This document shows, piece by piece, positions 1 through 7,625 of a DNA stretch of 62,896 nt. The notes under the pieces were generated by a model. That model saw only the letters and a list, made by a program, of their open reading frames with translations, was not told the origin of the DNA and did not search any database. Where the stretch lies: the NCBI GenBank assembly GCA_013154085.1, contig JAADDE010000036.1, positions 1 through 62,896 of the forward strand. Reading direction: 5' to 3'. Made by a program: the position numbers and the translations under genes. How positions within the stretch are numbered: position 1 is the first letter of the stretch; every line of letters starts with the position of its first letter. Source of the stretch: Thermoproteota archaeon. GTDB lineage: Archaea; Thermoproteota; Thermoprotei_A; Sulfolobales; Ignicoccaceae.

Positions 1-85
1 CTTCAAAGTAGCGCGTCCTCTTGTCATACAGCTTTAGGAGGTAGAGGTTGGGGAGCACCTCTTTAACTTCCTTCCAAACGCGCAC
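1..85 (-). CDS. Possible 5' end of a gene running out of the window
   Basis: Read on the minus strand from a GTG at 85, an open frame runs to the window edge and has natural protein composition (starts VRVWKEVKEVLPNLYLL). A GGGAG sequence lies about 5 bases before the GTG, which is the right place for a ribosome binding site, and an in-frame stop lies a little further upstream. Only 28 codons are visible, so no family can be named. An alternative minus-strand frame is also open between about 30 and 200 but has no good start. Bases 86-226 otherwise hold nothing I can call apart from the upstream region of the next gene. Confidence 0.35.
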   Translation of the reverse strand, partial: MRVWKEVKEVLPNLYLLKLYDKRTRYFE

Positions 86-226
86 ACGGGCTCCCGGCTT
101 ACTGCGCCGTCCTTAGTTAATTGCGATGAGGTCACTTGGCCGGCAGACTCGATGAAGAGCAGGTCACGGGCGCCGAGCGAACAAACTAATCTCCTCTGAG
201 AATAAACTCTATAGAGGGGAAGGGCG

Positions 227-1273
227 GTGGTGGACGTAACTCTCGTTACCCTAGGAGTCGCGGCAGTAACGCTGATACTGGTGGCCTACCTGACGCTGAG
301 CGTCTTGCCCGCCCTGGCAAAGTTCAATGATATAGCAACCGCTCTGGACTATTTAAATAACACGATGATATCTACCAACGAAAAGCTCAACACGATAGCG
401 CTCCAGCTGAACGCCACAAACACCAACCTAGAGCGCCTAAACTCTGTCGTAATCAACAACACAGAGCTGAGCGCGCGGTACTTGCCGAAGATCTATGATG
501 TCCTCAACCAGACCCACGCGACCGTCCAAAGCGCGCGGAGGCTCGCGGCGTCTCTGAGCAACCGCATCGATCTGCTCATATCAAAAATTAATATAATAAA
601 CAGCACCATCTCGAGCAAGCTGAACGCGCTCAGCGCGAAGCTGGAGCAGAACTCTGAGGAAATCAAGGGACTGCTCGCCAACGCAACCTCGGCCGTCCTC
701 GCCGGGCTGAACGAAACGAAGAAGGCCCTGCAAGCCGTCGGTTCGCGGCTGGAAGCGCTCGGCAACGACATTAAGAACCTGTCCAACATAACCCTCGAAA
801 ACAACATGATTCTGCTGAACATAAGCAGGAAGGTAGATATGTATAAGAACATGACGCTGGAGATGACCCGCCGCATAGAGGCTGTGTACTTAGAGCTGAA
901 GGGCGTTAACAGCTCCCTCAACGCGACGCTGCTGGACGTCCGCGCTGCCTTAGAGGAGCTGAGGGCCAAGCTGAGGAGCTTGGAAGCTCTGAAGAATGAA
1001 ACGAGGGCTCAGATAGAGCTGCTGAACAGCGAAATAAAGAGCCTCAAGCGGCAACTCAACGAAACGGTAAAGGTACAAGTAGAAAGGGCTAAAGCAGACC
1101 TCCTCAGAGAGCTCCGGGCCGGCGTGGCTGAGCTCCAAGACCGGGTCAGTGCGCTCGAAGCCAGGCAGAGGGCCTTGGAGGGGACTCTGGGAACCATAAT
1201 GATGCTCCAAGTGGTGCCCGTGCTGACACTCATAGTGTCGATAGCGACCTTGTACCTCATCTGGACGGCGTAA
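227..1273 (+). CDS. Coiled-coil protein with a membrane segment at each end
   Basis: Unknown function. The 348-residue product starts with a hydrophobic segment (about residues 4-30), continues with roughly 280 residues of heptad-rich, Leu/Asn/Glu/Lys-rich sequence predicted to be a long coiled coil, and ends with a second hydrophobic segment (about 320-347). The middle carries many Asn-X-Ser/Thr sequons (NNT, NAT, NET, NIT, NMT, NSS), which suggests it is exposed on the outside of the inner membrane and glycosylated. The GTG start is preceded by GAGGGGAAGGG. No enzyme motif is visible. With an anchor at both ends it could be a hairpin in one membrane or a bridge between two membranes; the second idea is inference based on the double-membrane cell plan of Ignicoccus. 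Low-complexity similarity to tropomyosin-like or chemotaxis-receptor coiled coils would be expected in searches and would mean little. Confidence 0.75.
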   Translation: MVDVTLVTLGVAAVTLILVAYLTLSVLPALAKFNDIATALDYLNNTMISTNEKLNTIALQLNATNTNLERLNSVVINNTELSARYLPKIYDVLNQTHATVQSARRLAASLSNRIDLLISKINIINSTISSKLNALSAKLEQNSEEIKGLLANATSAVLAGLNETKKALQAVGSRLEALGNDIKNLSNITLENNMILLNISRKVDMYKNMTLEMTRRIEAVYLELKGVNSSLNATLLDVRAALEELRAKLRSLEALKNETRAQIELLNSEIKSLKRQLNETVKVQVERAKADLLRELRAGVAELQDRVSALEARQRALEGTLGTIMMLQVVPVLTLIVSIATLYLIWTA

Positions 1274-1278
1274 TTTTT
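1274..1278 (+). terminator. T-tract terminator candidate
   Basis: The stop codon of the coiled-coil gene is followed at once by TTTTTG. Archaeal termination often needs only a T-tract. The next gene (tRNA-Gln) is convergent, so a terminator here is expected. No hairpin is seen. Confidence 0.4.
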
Positions 1279-1281
1279 GTG

Positions 1282-1357
1282 TGGTAGCCGGGCGGGGATT
1301 CGAACCCCGGTCACGGGGGCCAGAGCCCCGCATCCTTGGCCGCTAGACGACCCGGCT
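1282..1357 (-). tRNA. tRNA-Gln (CTG anticodon)
   Basis: The minus strand folds as a full cloverleaf of 76 bases with the CCA end encoded. The acceptor is AGCCGGG paired to CCCGGCT, the anticodon stem is CGGGG/CCCCG with loop CTCTGGC, giving anticodon CTG after U33, and the T arm contains GTTCGAATC. The AGCC acceptor start and the CTCTGG loop match archaeal tRNA-Gln. No intron is present. It would be charged indirectly through Glu-tRNA-Gln in archaea (GatDE). Confidence 0.95.
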
Positions 1358-1380
1358 CCGGTCTCGGTCCCTAAGCCGGA

Positions 1381-1391
1381 TTAAAAAGCTA
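1381..1391 (-). promoter_or_regulatory. TATA element for tRNA-Gln
   Basis: On the minus strand the sequence CTTTTTAATCC lies about 29 bases before the 5' end of the tRNA. It overlaps the stop codon of the upstream DHH gene, so the tRNA may have its own start inside the end of that gene. The T-tract could also end the DHH transcript. Confidence 0.4.
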
Positions 1392-2292
1392 TTCCCAGCG
1401 CCTCCAGAACGGTTCGAAGCTGCTCCGGCCTCATTATGGCCGAACACACTTGCTTCTTGCCTCCGACCTCCTTCACGCCCAGCTCCCGGATCTTCTCTAT
1501 CAGGTAGGAGTGGTCGAAGCTACCGCCTCTGCAGTAGACCCTTGCCTTGTCCCTACCCAAGGCTATTATTATGGTCTCGCCTTTGCCTCTCAAGCGCTTC
1601 CACAAGGAAGACGTCATTATGAGGGCTTCATCCCCCTTCACTATACAGACCTTCTTGTCCCCCAGCTCGCGGCACTCCGCCGAGGCTTCCAACTCGTCCA
1701 GGAGTTTCCTAGCCCTCTCCCGCGCCTCTATAAGCCTCCTGTCGCTGAGCAGGTCCTCGAGCGTGAGGGATATCAGCTTGCGGGTGTACTCCTTTATGCA
1801 CTCATAGTCCATGAGCTTATAGCAGGAGTTTAGGAGAGCCGCCGCCTCGATGGCGTCCTCGCCCCTTATGCCCTCCTTCCTCACTATCTCCTCCCAAAGC
1901 GGGTTTCCGCGGGGGTCGTGTAGATCTCCGGCAATGGCCACGGCGTCCCTCCAGTCGTAAGGGAGGCCGAGGTAGTCCGAGACCACCACGGACGCGCTGG
2001 GGGGCGAGTCCCCCTCTAGGGCCGGGTTCACCACCGTTCCGCAAGGGGGTTTGGGTGCCACGTGGTGGTCTATCACGACCAAGTCCTTCACGGAGGCGCA
2101 CAGCCTGGCCCAGTCCTCCGCGGGCATGGAGTAGTCCAGCACGTACAGCTTATCACCCAAAGCCTCCCTGGGCACCGCCTCGAACGACCAGCTCCCTATC
2201 CTCGGGACGTATACTGGCAGATCGAGGCGCTGGAGGAGCTTGCTGCCCGACACTATCCCGTCCGCGTCCCAGTGGGTTAGCAACTTAGCCAA
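1381..2292 (-). CDS. DHH-family phosphoesterase
   Basis: The 303-residue product carries the DHH superfamily motifs in order: HWDADG near residue 7, an Asp in LDYSMP near 53, IDHH near 74-77, and GDLHDPRG near 123. These residues bind two metal ions in RecJ, oligoribonuclease (NrnA) and archaeal GAN-type nucleases. A C-terminal region (about 220-303) with the GSFDHS and GGKKQVCSA segments is consistent with the DHHA1-type substrate-binding domain. The likely role is hydrolysis of single-stranded nucleic acid or small nucleotide phosphodiesters in the cytoplasm; the exact substrate cannot be read from sequence. The start is TTG. It lies 35 bases downstream of a small gene on the same strand and is probably the last gene of the thi4-cinA-like operon. 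Confidence 0.85.
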   Translation of the reverse strand: MAKLLTHWDADGIVSGSKLLQRLDLPVYVPRIGSWSFEAVPREALGDKLYVLDYSMPAEDWARLCASVKDLVVIDHHVAPKPPCGTVVNPALEGDSPPSASVVVSDYLGLPYDWRDAVAIAGDLHDPRGNPLWEEIVRKEGIRGEDAIEAAALLNSCYKLMDYECIKEYTRKLISLTLEDLLSDRRLIEARERARKLLDELEASAECRELGDKKVCIVKGDEALIMTSSLWKRLRGKGETIIIALGRDKARVYCRGGSFDHSYLIEKIRELGVKEVGGKKQVCSAIMRPEQLRTVLEALGIAF

Positions 2293-2326
2293 GCTTTCGA
2301 CCGGGGGGCTCCCGGGGGCCCGGGGG

Positions 2327-2575
2327 TCAAGAAACTTCGTACTTAGGCCTCCTCACCCTTGCGGAAAAGCCCGGAGCGACTTCCTTCAGCGCGTCCAAGA
2401 CCTCCGGAGCCGCGCCCATGTCGACTACCTCGACGTCTCCGTAGAGGGGGTAAACGTACACCAAGGCAGCCATCTTTCCATCTTTCATGACTATCAGCCA
2501 GTTCGCGTGCCTGGAGACGTAGAGGCCCTTCTCCCTAAGCTTCTTGGCGAGCTCCTTTGGAACGTGCTCCCTCAA
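2327..2575 (-). CDS. Small conserved-looking protein, unknown function
   Basis: An 82-residue soluble protein I do not recognise. Its ATG overlaps the stop of the upstream CinA-like gene by four bases (ATGA), so translation is probably coupled. The sequence has an N-terminal basic helix, then alternating beta-like segments (LIVMKDGKMAALVYVYPLYGD) and a C-terminal basic tail. It contains no cysteine motif, membrane segment or signal peptide. The neighbourhood (CinA-like, Thi4) hints at cofactor-related housekeeping, but this is context only. Confidence 0.65.
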   Translation of the reverse strand: MREHVPKELAKKLREKGLYVSRHANWLIVMKDGKMAALVYVYPLYGDVEVVDMGAAPEVLDALKEVAPGFSARVRRPKYEVS

Positions 2576-3339
2576 GCTCCCATCACCTCGCTGATTATTA
2601 GGTTGAGGATGTTCTTCGCTTTCCGGTGGGCCATTTCCGAGCTCTCGTCGGAGGCCAGCACACAGACCTTCACATACGGCCTGTTGCCCTCGAGCCCCGG
2701 ATGGGTCTTGATGTAAGAGTCGGGGTACATCTTCGCGACTTTCCTTATAATATCAGCTATATCGGCCTCCCTCACGTTTTCCAGCCTCTCACACGCTTCG
2801 GCCCTCCTCAACAAGCTGTCGTTCTCGAGCTCGCTTATTACATAGTCGAGCATGGCCTCGGCCTCCGCCGGGACGCCCGGAAGGGCGAAGATTTTCTTGT
2901 TGCCGAACTTTATGTAGATTCCCGGAGCAACTCCCACGGGGTTGGGTATGGGCTTGGAGGTCGAGGGCATTACTGCCATTTTAAGCCTTTCCTTAGTCAT
3001 CTCGAGTCTCATTTCCCTCACCTTCCTTTCTATCATATCCCTAGCCTTCTGGTTTATTTCGAGAGGGAGGCCCAGCGCGTAGGCCAGCGCTTCAGCGGTG
3101 ACGTCATCGTACGTGGGGCCGAGGCCTCCGGTGGTCACCACGACGTTTGCCTCGTACAAGAGCTCCTTCAGCGCCTTAGCTATGGCGTCCACGTCGTCCT
3201 TAACCTTCCTTATCTCCAGCACCTCATAGCCCATCATTGTCAGAGCTCTCGCCACCTTTTGGGAGTTCGTATCTAGGACCCTACCGATGAGTATCTCATT
3301 TCCTATAATTACTACTCCAGCCTTCCAGAAGTGGATCAA
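2572..3339 (-). CDS. CinA/MoaB-like molybdopterin-binding domain protein
   Basis: The 255-residue product has the MoCF-biosynthesis (MoaB/Mog/CinA N-terminal) fold signature: IIGNEILIGRVLDTNS at the N-terminus, TTGGLGPTYDDVTAEALA near residues 90-107, and PNPVGVAPGI with FALPGVPAE near 136-160. It corresponds to the N-terminal domain of CinA proteins without the C-terminal PncC nicotinamide-nucleotide amidase domain, which is common in archaea. CinA N-domains can act as ADP-ribose or NMN-related pyrophosphatases; which activity applies here is unknown. It overlaps the end of thi4 by four bases, so it is in the same operon. Start ATG. Confidence 0.88.
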   Translation of the reverse strand: MIHFWKAGVVIIGNEILIGRVLDTNSQKVARALTMMGYEVLEIRKVKDDVDAIAKALKELLYEANVVVTTGGLGPTYDDVTAEALAYALGLPLEINQKARDMIERKVREMRLEMTKERLKMAVMPSTSKPIPNPVGVAPGIYIKFGNKKIFALPGVPAEAEAMLDYVISELENDSLLRRAEACERLENVREADIADIIRKVAKMYPDSYIKTHPGLEGNRPYVKVCVLASDESSEMAHRKAKNILNLIISEVMGA

Positions 3340-4112
3340 GACTTCAAGTCACCCTCCACTACCCGTGCCACCTTCAGTCCCGACAGCAACATGCCGGAGA
3401 CTGCAGGTCCCATTCTGGGCAGCTTCTTCCAGCTGGCCACAGCCATGCCGGCCGCGTATAGGCCGTCTATCACCTTGCCAGTTTCCTTTACTACGAGCAC
3501 CTCGGCCCTCTCTGCCCAAGCCCCGCTTTCCCTGCTCACGTTGAGATTTAGTCCGAGCTTCTCGTCGGCGACCTTCAGTATTTCGGCTCCGTGGCCGGTC
3601 GCGTCGATCAGTGCCCTCGACTTGAAGAAGATTGGGTCCACGTGCAGCTTCGCCACGTGTATGGGAGACCAGAGCGCCACCGCACCCACGACCTTCTTCT
3701 TGCCGTTTATTTCTCTGTATATCAGATCCTCCACGTGCCAGCCCAGCAGAACCTTCGCTCCGGCCTCAACCGCTTTCCTCGCCATGCTTGAGGTCAGCGC
3801 CACTGCGTCGGTTACGTAGATGCCCTCATACTCGGTCTCCTCGAGAGGTATATCCAGATCCTTTACTACCTCCTTCACGTTGAGACCTTCGACCTCCAGC
3901 TCCTCGACAACTACCTTGTGAAATAGGGAGCCTCCCCCGTTCATGCCTCCTCCGTAGGATATCTTTCTCTCGAACACTAAGGTCTTGAATCCGGCCTTGG
4001 CTAAGTAGTAGGCCGCGGTGAGGCCCGCAGGCCCGGCCCCTACTATTATCACATCGCTCTCGGTGTATTCGTTCAGCTCGTCAACGCTCTTGCGCAGAAT
4101 TATCGAGGTCAT
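3336..4112 (-). CDS. thi4: Thi4-family thiazole synthase (sulfide-using type)
   Basis: Makes the thiazole moiety of thiamine from NAD, glycine and sulfur. The 258-residue product has the FAD/NAD-binding GAGPAGLTAAYYLA, the FERK..YGGGMNGGG segment, DATGHGAE and the C-terminal GPAVSGMLLSG. Yeast Thi4 donates sulfur from its own cysteine and is used once. In this protein the corresponding position sits in KLHVDP, with His instead of Cys, as in the catalytic methanogen enzymes that take free sulfide. That fits a sulfur-reducing host. The start at 4112 is chosen because ATG there follows GAGG at 5 bases and gives the normal length; an upstream extension of 53 codons is rejected. First gene of an operon with the CinA-like gene. 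Confidence 0.9.
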   Translation of the reverse strand: MTSIILRKSVDELNEYTESDVIIVGAGPAGLTAAYYLAKAGFKTLVFERKISYGGGMNGGGSLFHKVVVEELEVEGLNVKEVVKDLDIPLEETEYEGIYVTDAVALTSSMARKAVEAGAKVLLGWHVEDLIYREINGKKKVVGAVALWSPIHVAKLHVDPIFFKSRALIDATGHGAEILKVADEKLGLNLNVSRESGAWAERAEVLVVKETGKVIDGLYAAGMAVASWKKLPRMGPAVSGMLLSGLKVARVVEGDLKS

Positions 4113-4189
4113 AATTGCCTCGTCGAGCACAGCGGGTCCCCCAGGGAGTCTGGGAGCTAGATATTTCTTGTTTCCCGAGCCTCCTCGTA

Positions 4190-4206
4190 GCTTCAAAAAA
4201 TAGGGC
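4190..4206 (+). promoter_or_regulatory. TATA element for the beta-propeller gene
   Basis: An A/T tract (CTTCAAAAAATAGGG) is centred about 39 bases before the GTG of the beta-propeller gene, the usual spacing for short-leader archaeal genes. The divergent thi4 transcript probably starts from a separate AAATATC sequence near 4160. Confidence 0.4.
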
Positions 4207-4236
4207 TCGTTTGAGGGGCGAACGGGGCTGGAGCTG

Positions 4237-5361
4237 GTGTCTTCAATCTTCCAGCTGGAAAGGGACTTCACGTTCTACACGGACGGCGGCGCAGTAGCTC
4301 TGGACAGCGACGGGGAGCACGTGGCGATAGGGACCTCCAAGCTTTCGCCGCGCTTCCCGAGAAGCGGCGAGGAGGGGGGCCACGCCTACGTAGTCAAGAA
4401 GAAGGGGAAGGTAGTCCTCAGCTGGAGGTTTGACGCGGAGAAGGGCTTCAACTGCGCGGCTTTCAGCCCCAGCAAGGACTTCGTGATATTTGGAAACGAC
4501 GATGGGAAGCTGTACGTGTTCACGTACGACGGGGATCTGCTGAGCGCCGTTGAGGTTGACTCGCCGGTATACTCGTGCGCCTTCTCCCGCTCGGGCTCCT
4601 ACTTAGCCTTGGGCACCGAGGGCGGGAAGGTCAGCGTGCGGGATTCGAACTTCGAGCCCCTGTGGGAGTACTTGACGGAGGACAACGTGTGGGGCTTGAG
4701 CTGGTCCCCGGACGAGAGGTACGTCGCCGCCGCCAGCCACGACGGCAACGTGTACATTTTGACGAAGCCGAAGGAGGTGTGGAAAGAAGATCTGGGCAGT
4801 CCGGTGAACAGGGTGAGCTGGTGCGGGGAGCGCTTGGCGGCCGGCACGTGGGAGCCCGGAAAAGTCGTGGTGTACGAGGCCGGAAACCCGGCCTCGCCCC
4901 AGAAGCTGTGGGAGAAGAGCGTTTGGGGCAGCGTGTGGGGGCTGGAGTTTGAAGACGCGTGCAACTACCTAGCCGCCGGCTCGAGCGGCAAAGCATTCAA
5001 GGTATTTGCTCAAGACGGGAGGGAAGTCTTCTCAGCAGACCTCTTCCCGGTGGAAGACCTCTCGTGGAACAGCGCCGTGCTCGCCGTCGGAGGAGAAGGG
5101 AGGGTGGAGGTGTACAGAACCTTCCAGTGCTTGCCGCACTCCTTGCCGTCCCTCAAGCGCTTCAAGACCATAAGCTTAACGAAGCCGGACAACTTAGGCT
5201 TCGCTGAGATGTCTGAAGCCCTCTACTTACTGCTCGGCAAGCCTAAGGTGGTTAGGGTGAACGGGGAGGAGATGGGAGTAAAGGTGGTAAAAGGAAACTT
5301 CTTGTACATATTTTCGCCGTACGACGGTGAGGTGGAGGTGGAGGTAGTTGATGAGGCTTAG
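4237..5361 (+). CDS. WD40/PQQ-like beta-propeller protein
   Basis: A 374-residue cytoplasmic protein made of repeated blades: recurring patterns such as CAAFSPSKDFVIFGNDDGK, CAFSRSGSYLALGTEGGK, LSWSPDERYVAAASHDGN and LEFEDACNYLAAGSSGK show the hydrophobic-turn-GTxDG-x-V core of WD40 propellers, probably six or seven blades. There is no signal peptide. Such proteins are protein-interaction scaffolds; the partner is unknown. The start is GTG at 4237. Its 3' end overlaps the start of hisI by about 11 bases, suggesting co-transcription, although a functional link with histidine synthesis is not implied. Confidence 0.85.
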   Translation: MSSIFQLERDFTFYTDGGAVALDSDGEHVAIGTSKLSPRFPRSGEEGGHAYVVKKKGKVVLSWRFDAEKGFNCAAFSPSKDFVIFGNDDGKLYVFTYDGDLLSAVEVDSPVYSCAFSRSGSYLALGTEGGKVSVRDSNFEPLWEYLTEDNVWGLSWSPDERYVAAASHDGNVYILTKPKEVWKEDLGSPVNRVSWCGERLAAGTWEPGKVVVYEAGNPASPQKLWEKSVWGSVWGLEFEDACNYLAAGSSGKAFKVFAQDGREVFSADLFPVEDLSWNSAVLAVGGEGRVEVYRTFQCLPHSLPSLKRFKTISLTKPDNLGFAEMSEALYLLLGKPKVVRVNGEEMGVKVVKGNFLYIFSPYDGEVEVEVVDEA

Positions 5362-5737
5362 CGAGGAGAGGGCCCGGGAGGTAGCGGAGAAGCTGAACTA
5401 CAGATGGCCGGACGGGACGGTAGTGGCGGTAGTGCAGGAGTACAAGAGCGGGAGGGTTCTGATGGTAGCCTCCATGAATAAGGAGGCAGTAATAAAAACC
5501 TTGACGACCGGTATAGTCCATTATTGGAGCAAGTCGAGGAAGGAGCTCTGGGTCAAGGGGGCAACCAGCGGGCACATACAAGTCCTCGAGAGGTTCTACC
5601 ACGACTGCGACTCCGACTCGGTGCTCCTCGTAGTTAGGCAGGCTTCCCTAATGGCCTGCCACGAAGGCTACCACTCGTGCTTCCATTATAAGGTGGAGGA
5701 GGACGGGATCGAGGTCGAGGAGCCCAAGTATCAGTAG
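5351..5737 (+). CDS. hisI: Phosphoribosyl-AMP cyclohydrolase
   Basis: Third step of histidine biosynthesis: opens the adenine ring of phosphoribosyl-AMP. The 128-residue product has the HisI signature: YWSKSRKELWVKG, TSGHIQVLERFYHDCDSD with the metal-binding DCDSD, and the C-terminal CHEGYHSCF that supplies the zinc cysteines. It is the stand-alone archaeal form without a fused HisE domain. ATG at 5351 is preferred over the TTG just before it because GGAGGTAG precedes it. No other his genes are in the window. It overlaps convergently with the small gene at 5731 by 7 bases. Confidence 0.95.
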   Translation: MRLSEERAREVAEKLNYRWPDGTVVAVVQEYKSGRVLMVASMNKEAVIKTLTTGIVHYWSKSRKELWVKGATSGHIQVLERFYHDCDSDSVLLVVRQASLMACHEGYHSCFHYKVEEDGIEVEEPKYQ

Positions 5738-5883
5738 CCGATTAGGTATAGGTAGAGTGCCACCAGCGAGGCGAGGGCCACCGGCGCGGTGAGCTTGGCC
5801 AAGAGGCAGTTGTGCTGGAACATGAAGTACGTGAGGAAGAGGATTATTATGAAGGCCGCCGCCAGCTCTATCACTTCCCTCAC
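5731..5883 (-). CDS. Small two-helix membrane protein
   Basis: About 50 residues; two hydrophobic segments (roughly residues 5-22 and 27-48) joined by a short loop with HNCLLAK. The GTG start at 5883 overlaps the stop of the radical SAM gene by four bases (GTGA), a strong sign of coupled translation. No family recognised. Its position directly after an AmmeMemoRadiSam enzyme and UspA may be chance operon packing. Confidence 0.6.
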   Translation of the reverse strand: MREVIELAAAFIIILFLTYFMFQHNCLLAKLTAPVALASLVALYLYLIGY

Positions 5884-6968
5884 CACGGTGCGGTGGTCCC
5901 GTGGAACTTGCCCTTGAAGTTCAGCCTGTAGCCGCACTTGGGACAGCGGAAGTCCTCCGTGAGCTTCCAAGCAACTATGTAGAAGCCGTAGCGCTCCACC
6001 ACCAGCTCCCCGCAGTTGGGGCAGTACGTGTTCTCGTACGGATGCCCCGGCACGTTGCCTATGTAGACGTAGTGCATTCCGAGCTTTTTGGCCAGCTCAA
6101 CGTGCTTCTCCAGCGTCTCCACCGGCGTGGGCGGGACGTCCCTCATGAGGTAGTCCGGGTGGAAGCGGAGGAAGTGCATCGGAGTTTCGGGGCCCAAGAT
6201 TTCCTTTACCTTCTTGACCAGCTTCTCCGCATCTTCCAGCTTGTCGCCGTACTTCGGGACCACGAGGTCCGTCACCTCGACGAACCATCCGGCCTCTTTC
6301 ATCGCCTTCAAGCTTTCGAATATGGGCTCTGGATCCGGCACGCCCATAAACCTCCGGTAGAACTCCTTGTTGGCGTTCCCCTTGAAGTCCACCGTGGCCG
6401 CGTCCATGTACTGTCCCAGCTTCTTTATTGCCTCCGGCGTCATGTAGCCGTTGGTAACCATAGTGTTGAAGAGTCCGTGCTTCTTGGCTATCCTCGCGAC
6501 GTCGTACATGAATTCGAAATATATCGTGGGCTCGTTGTAGGTGTAGCTTATGCCGTCTGCCCCTAAATCCAGAGCGAGCTCCACCACCCTCTCGGGCTCC
6601 AAGTACTTGCCGTAGATCTGCTCCCTCCGCGCTTGGCTTATCTCCCAGTTCTGGCAGAACCGGCAGAAGAAGTTGCAACCTGCGGTTGAGATGCTGAAGA
6701 CCTTCGCCCCCGGATGGAAGTGCATTAGCGGCTTCTTCTCTATGGGATCGACGTTGGCGGCCGTCACGTAGCCGTATACGAGCGTGTAGAGCTTTCCGTT
6801 TATGTTGGCCCTTACTCCGCAGACCCCGTAGGTGTTTGGAGGGAGCTTACAGCGCCTCCAGCACAGGTCGCACTGAACCCAGCCGTTGTCCAGCTGCTTA
6901 GTTAGGTCCGGGTCTGCCTCTCTGACCCAAGGCTTGCCCAGCCACTTCTTGGCCAAATCCTCCATCAC
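5880..6968 (-). CDS. AmmeMemoRadiSam-system radical SAM enzyme
   Basis: The 362-residue product has the radical SAM cluster motif CNFFCRFC (Cys 98, 102, 105) after STAG, a SAM-binding GGxP-like segment and an overall match to the pyruvate-formate-lyase-activase-like proteins of the AmmeMemoRadiSam group. It has an N-terminal Cys-rich stretch (CDLCWRRC...C, residues 33-50) and a C-terminal zinc-ribbon-like pair (CPNCGE and CPKCGY). The substrate of this family is unknown. Another member of the set, an AMMECR1 protein, lies at 38.7-39.4 kb; a Memo gene is not in the window. The start ATG overlaps the UspA gene by four bases. Confidence 0.9.
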   Translation of the reverse strand: MMEDLAKKWLGKPWVREADPDLTKQLDNGWVQCDLCWRRCKLPPNTYGVCGVRANINGKLYTLVYGYVTAANVDPIEKKPLMHFHPGAKVFSISTAGCNFFCRFCQNWEISQARREQIYGKYLEPERVVELALDLGADGISYTYNEPTIYFEFMYDVARIAKKHGLFNTMVTNGYMTPEAIKKLGQYMDAATVDFKGNANKEFYRRFMGVPDPEPIFESLKAMKEAGWFVEVTDLVVPKYGDKLEDAEKLVKKVKEILGPETPMHFLRFHPDYLMRDVPPTPVETLEKHVELAKKLGMHYVYIGNVPGHPYENTYCPNCGELVVERYGFYIVAWKLTEDFRCPKCGYRLNFKGKFHGTTAPW

Positions 6969-7411
6969 TTACCACCCTTCCTCCTAACCACTAGGACCGG
7001 GCAGTGGGCGTGGTTGACCACGTACCTAGCCACGCTTCCCAGTATCAGAGCCTTGAGCCCGCTGAGCCCCCTGGTGCCCATCGCTATTAGGTCAACGTCC
7101 AGATCTTTCGCCGTCTCAACTATTGTCTTGCCCACGTGGCCTTCTTTGACCACTCCCTCTGCCTTAAAGCCGCGTTTCTTGAAGTACTCCACGGCTTCAT
7201 CCACTATCTTCTTCGCGTTCTCGCGAAGCTCTTGGAGGAGCTGCTCGATCAGTGCCGGCGGGGCCACGCTCTCTAAGCCCAGCTCCGCCAAGCTCGGAAT
7301 GACGTGGAGCACCACCACCTCCCACTTCTCCTTATCCAGCACGTCGGCGACGTACTCTACGGCGTACTTGCTGTACTCCGAACCGTCCACCGCGACCAGG
7401 GCCTTCCTCAA
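6965..7411 (-). CDS. Universal stress protein (UspA family)
   Basis: A 148-residue single-domain Usp. It begins KALVAVDGSEYSKYAVEY and has the ATP-binding loop GTRGLSGLKALILGSVA near residues 112-128 followed by CPVLVVRR, so it is the ATP-binding type. Start is TTG at 7411. It heads a set of overlapping genes on the minus strand (UspA, radical SAM, small membrane protein). Role: cytoplasmic stress or signalling protein, ligand ATP by family knowledge; the specific signal is unknown. Confidence 0.92.
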   Translation of the reverse strand: MRKALVAVDGSEYSKYAVEYVADVLDKEKWEVVVLHVIPSLAELGLESVAPPALIEQLLQELRENAKKIVDEAVEYFKKRGFKAEGVVKEGHVGKTIVETAKDLDVDLIAMGTRGLSGLKALILGSVARYVVNHAHCPVLVVRRKGGK

Positions 7412-7464
7412 GCCCTAAACCACCCGGGGAGCTTTGCAGAAATGGTTTTTGGGTAGGGGGCGCC

Positions 7465-7596
7465 TCAGCCGAAGGGCCTCTCCAGCAAGTACATCGCCCC
7501 GACCACGCTCAGCACGAGCGAGATCAGGGCCAGCACGAGGAGGGCAACCTCTGCCAGCGTCGCGCCCGGTCGGAAGGACTTCTTTCCGGCCACCAT
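7465..7596 (-). CDS. Tiny membrane protein downstream of the ParA-like ATPase
   Basis: A 43-residue protein with a basic N-terminus (VAGKKSFRPG) and one hydrophobic segment (about residues 16-38). An excellent ribosome binding site, GGAGGTGAT, lies 7 bases before the ATG at 7596, which supports this as a real gene. It sits 29 bases after the stop of the ParA/MinD-like gene and is very likely co-transcribed with it. It could be a membrane anchor or regulator of that ATPase; this is inference from context. Confidence 0.6.
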   Translation of the reverse strand: MVAGKKSFRPGATLAEVALLVLALISLVLSVVGAMYLLERPFG

Positions 7597-7625
7597 TAGC
7601 CAGATCACCTCCCTCCTCCTCCCGG

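Noticed and set aside
1-226. A longer minus-strand frame with the stretch LLFIESAGQVTSSQLTKDG
   Set aside because: It has no acceptable start codon and ends within 100 bases; the frame starting at GTG 85 has a better ribosome binding site. Neither is certain.
4113-4271. N-terminal extension of Thi4 by 53 codons
   Set aside because: It has no family similarity, overlaps the promoter of the divergent gene, and the ATG at 4112 has a proper ribosome binding site.
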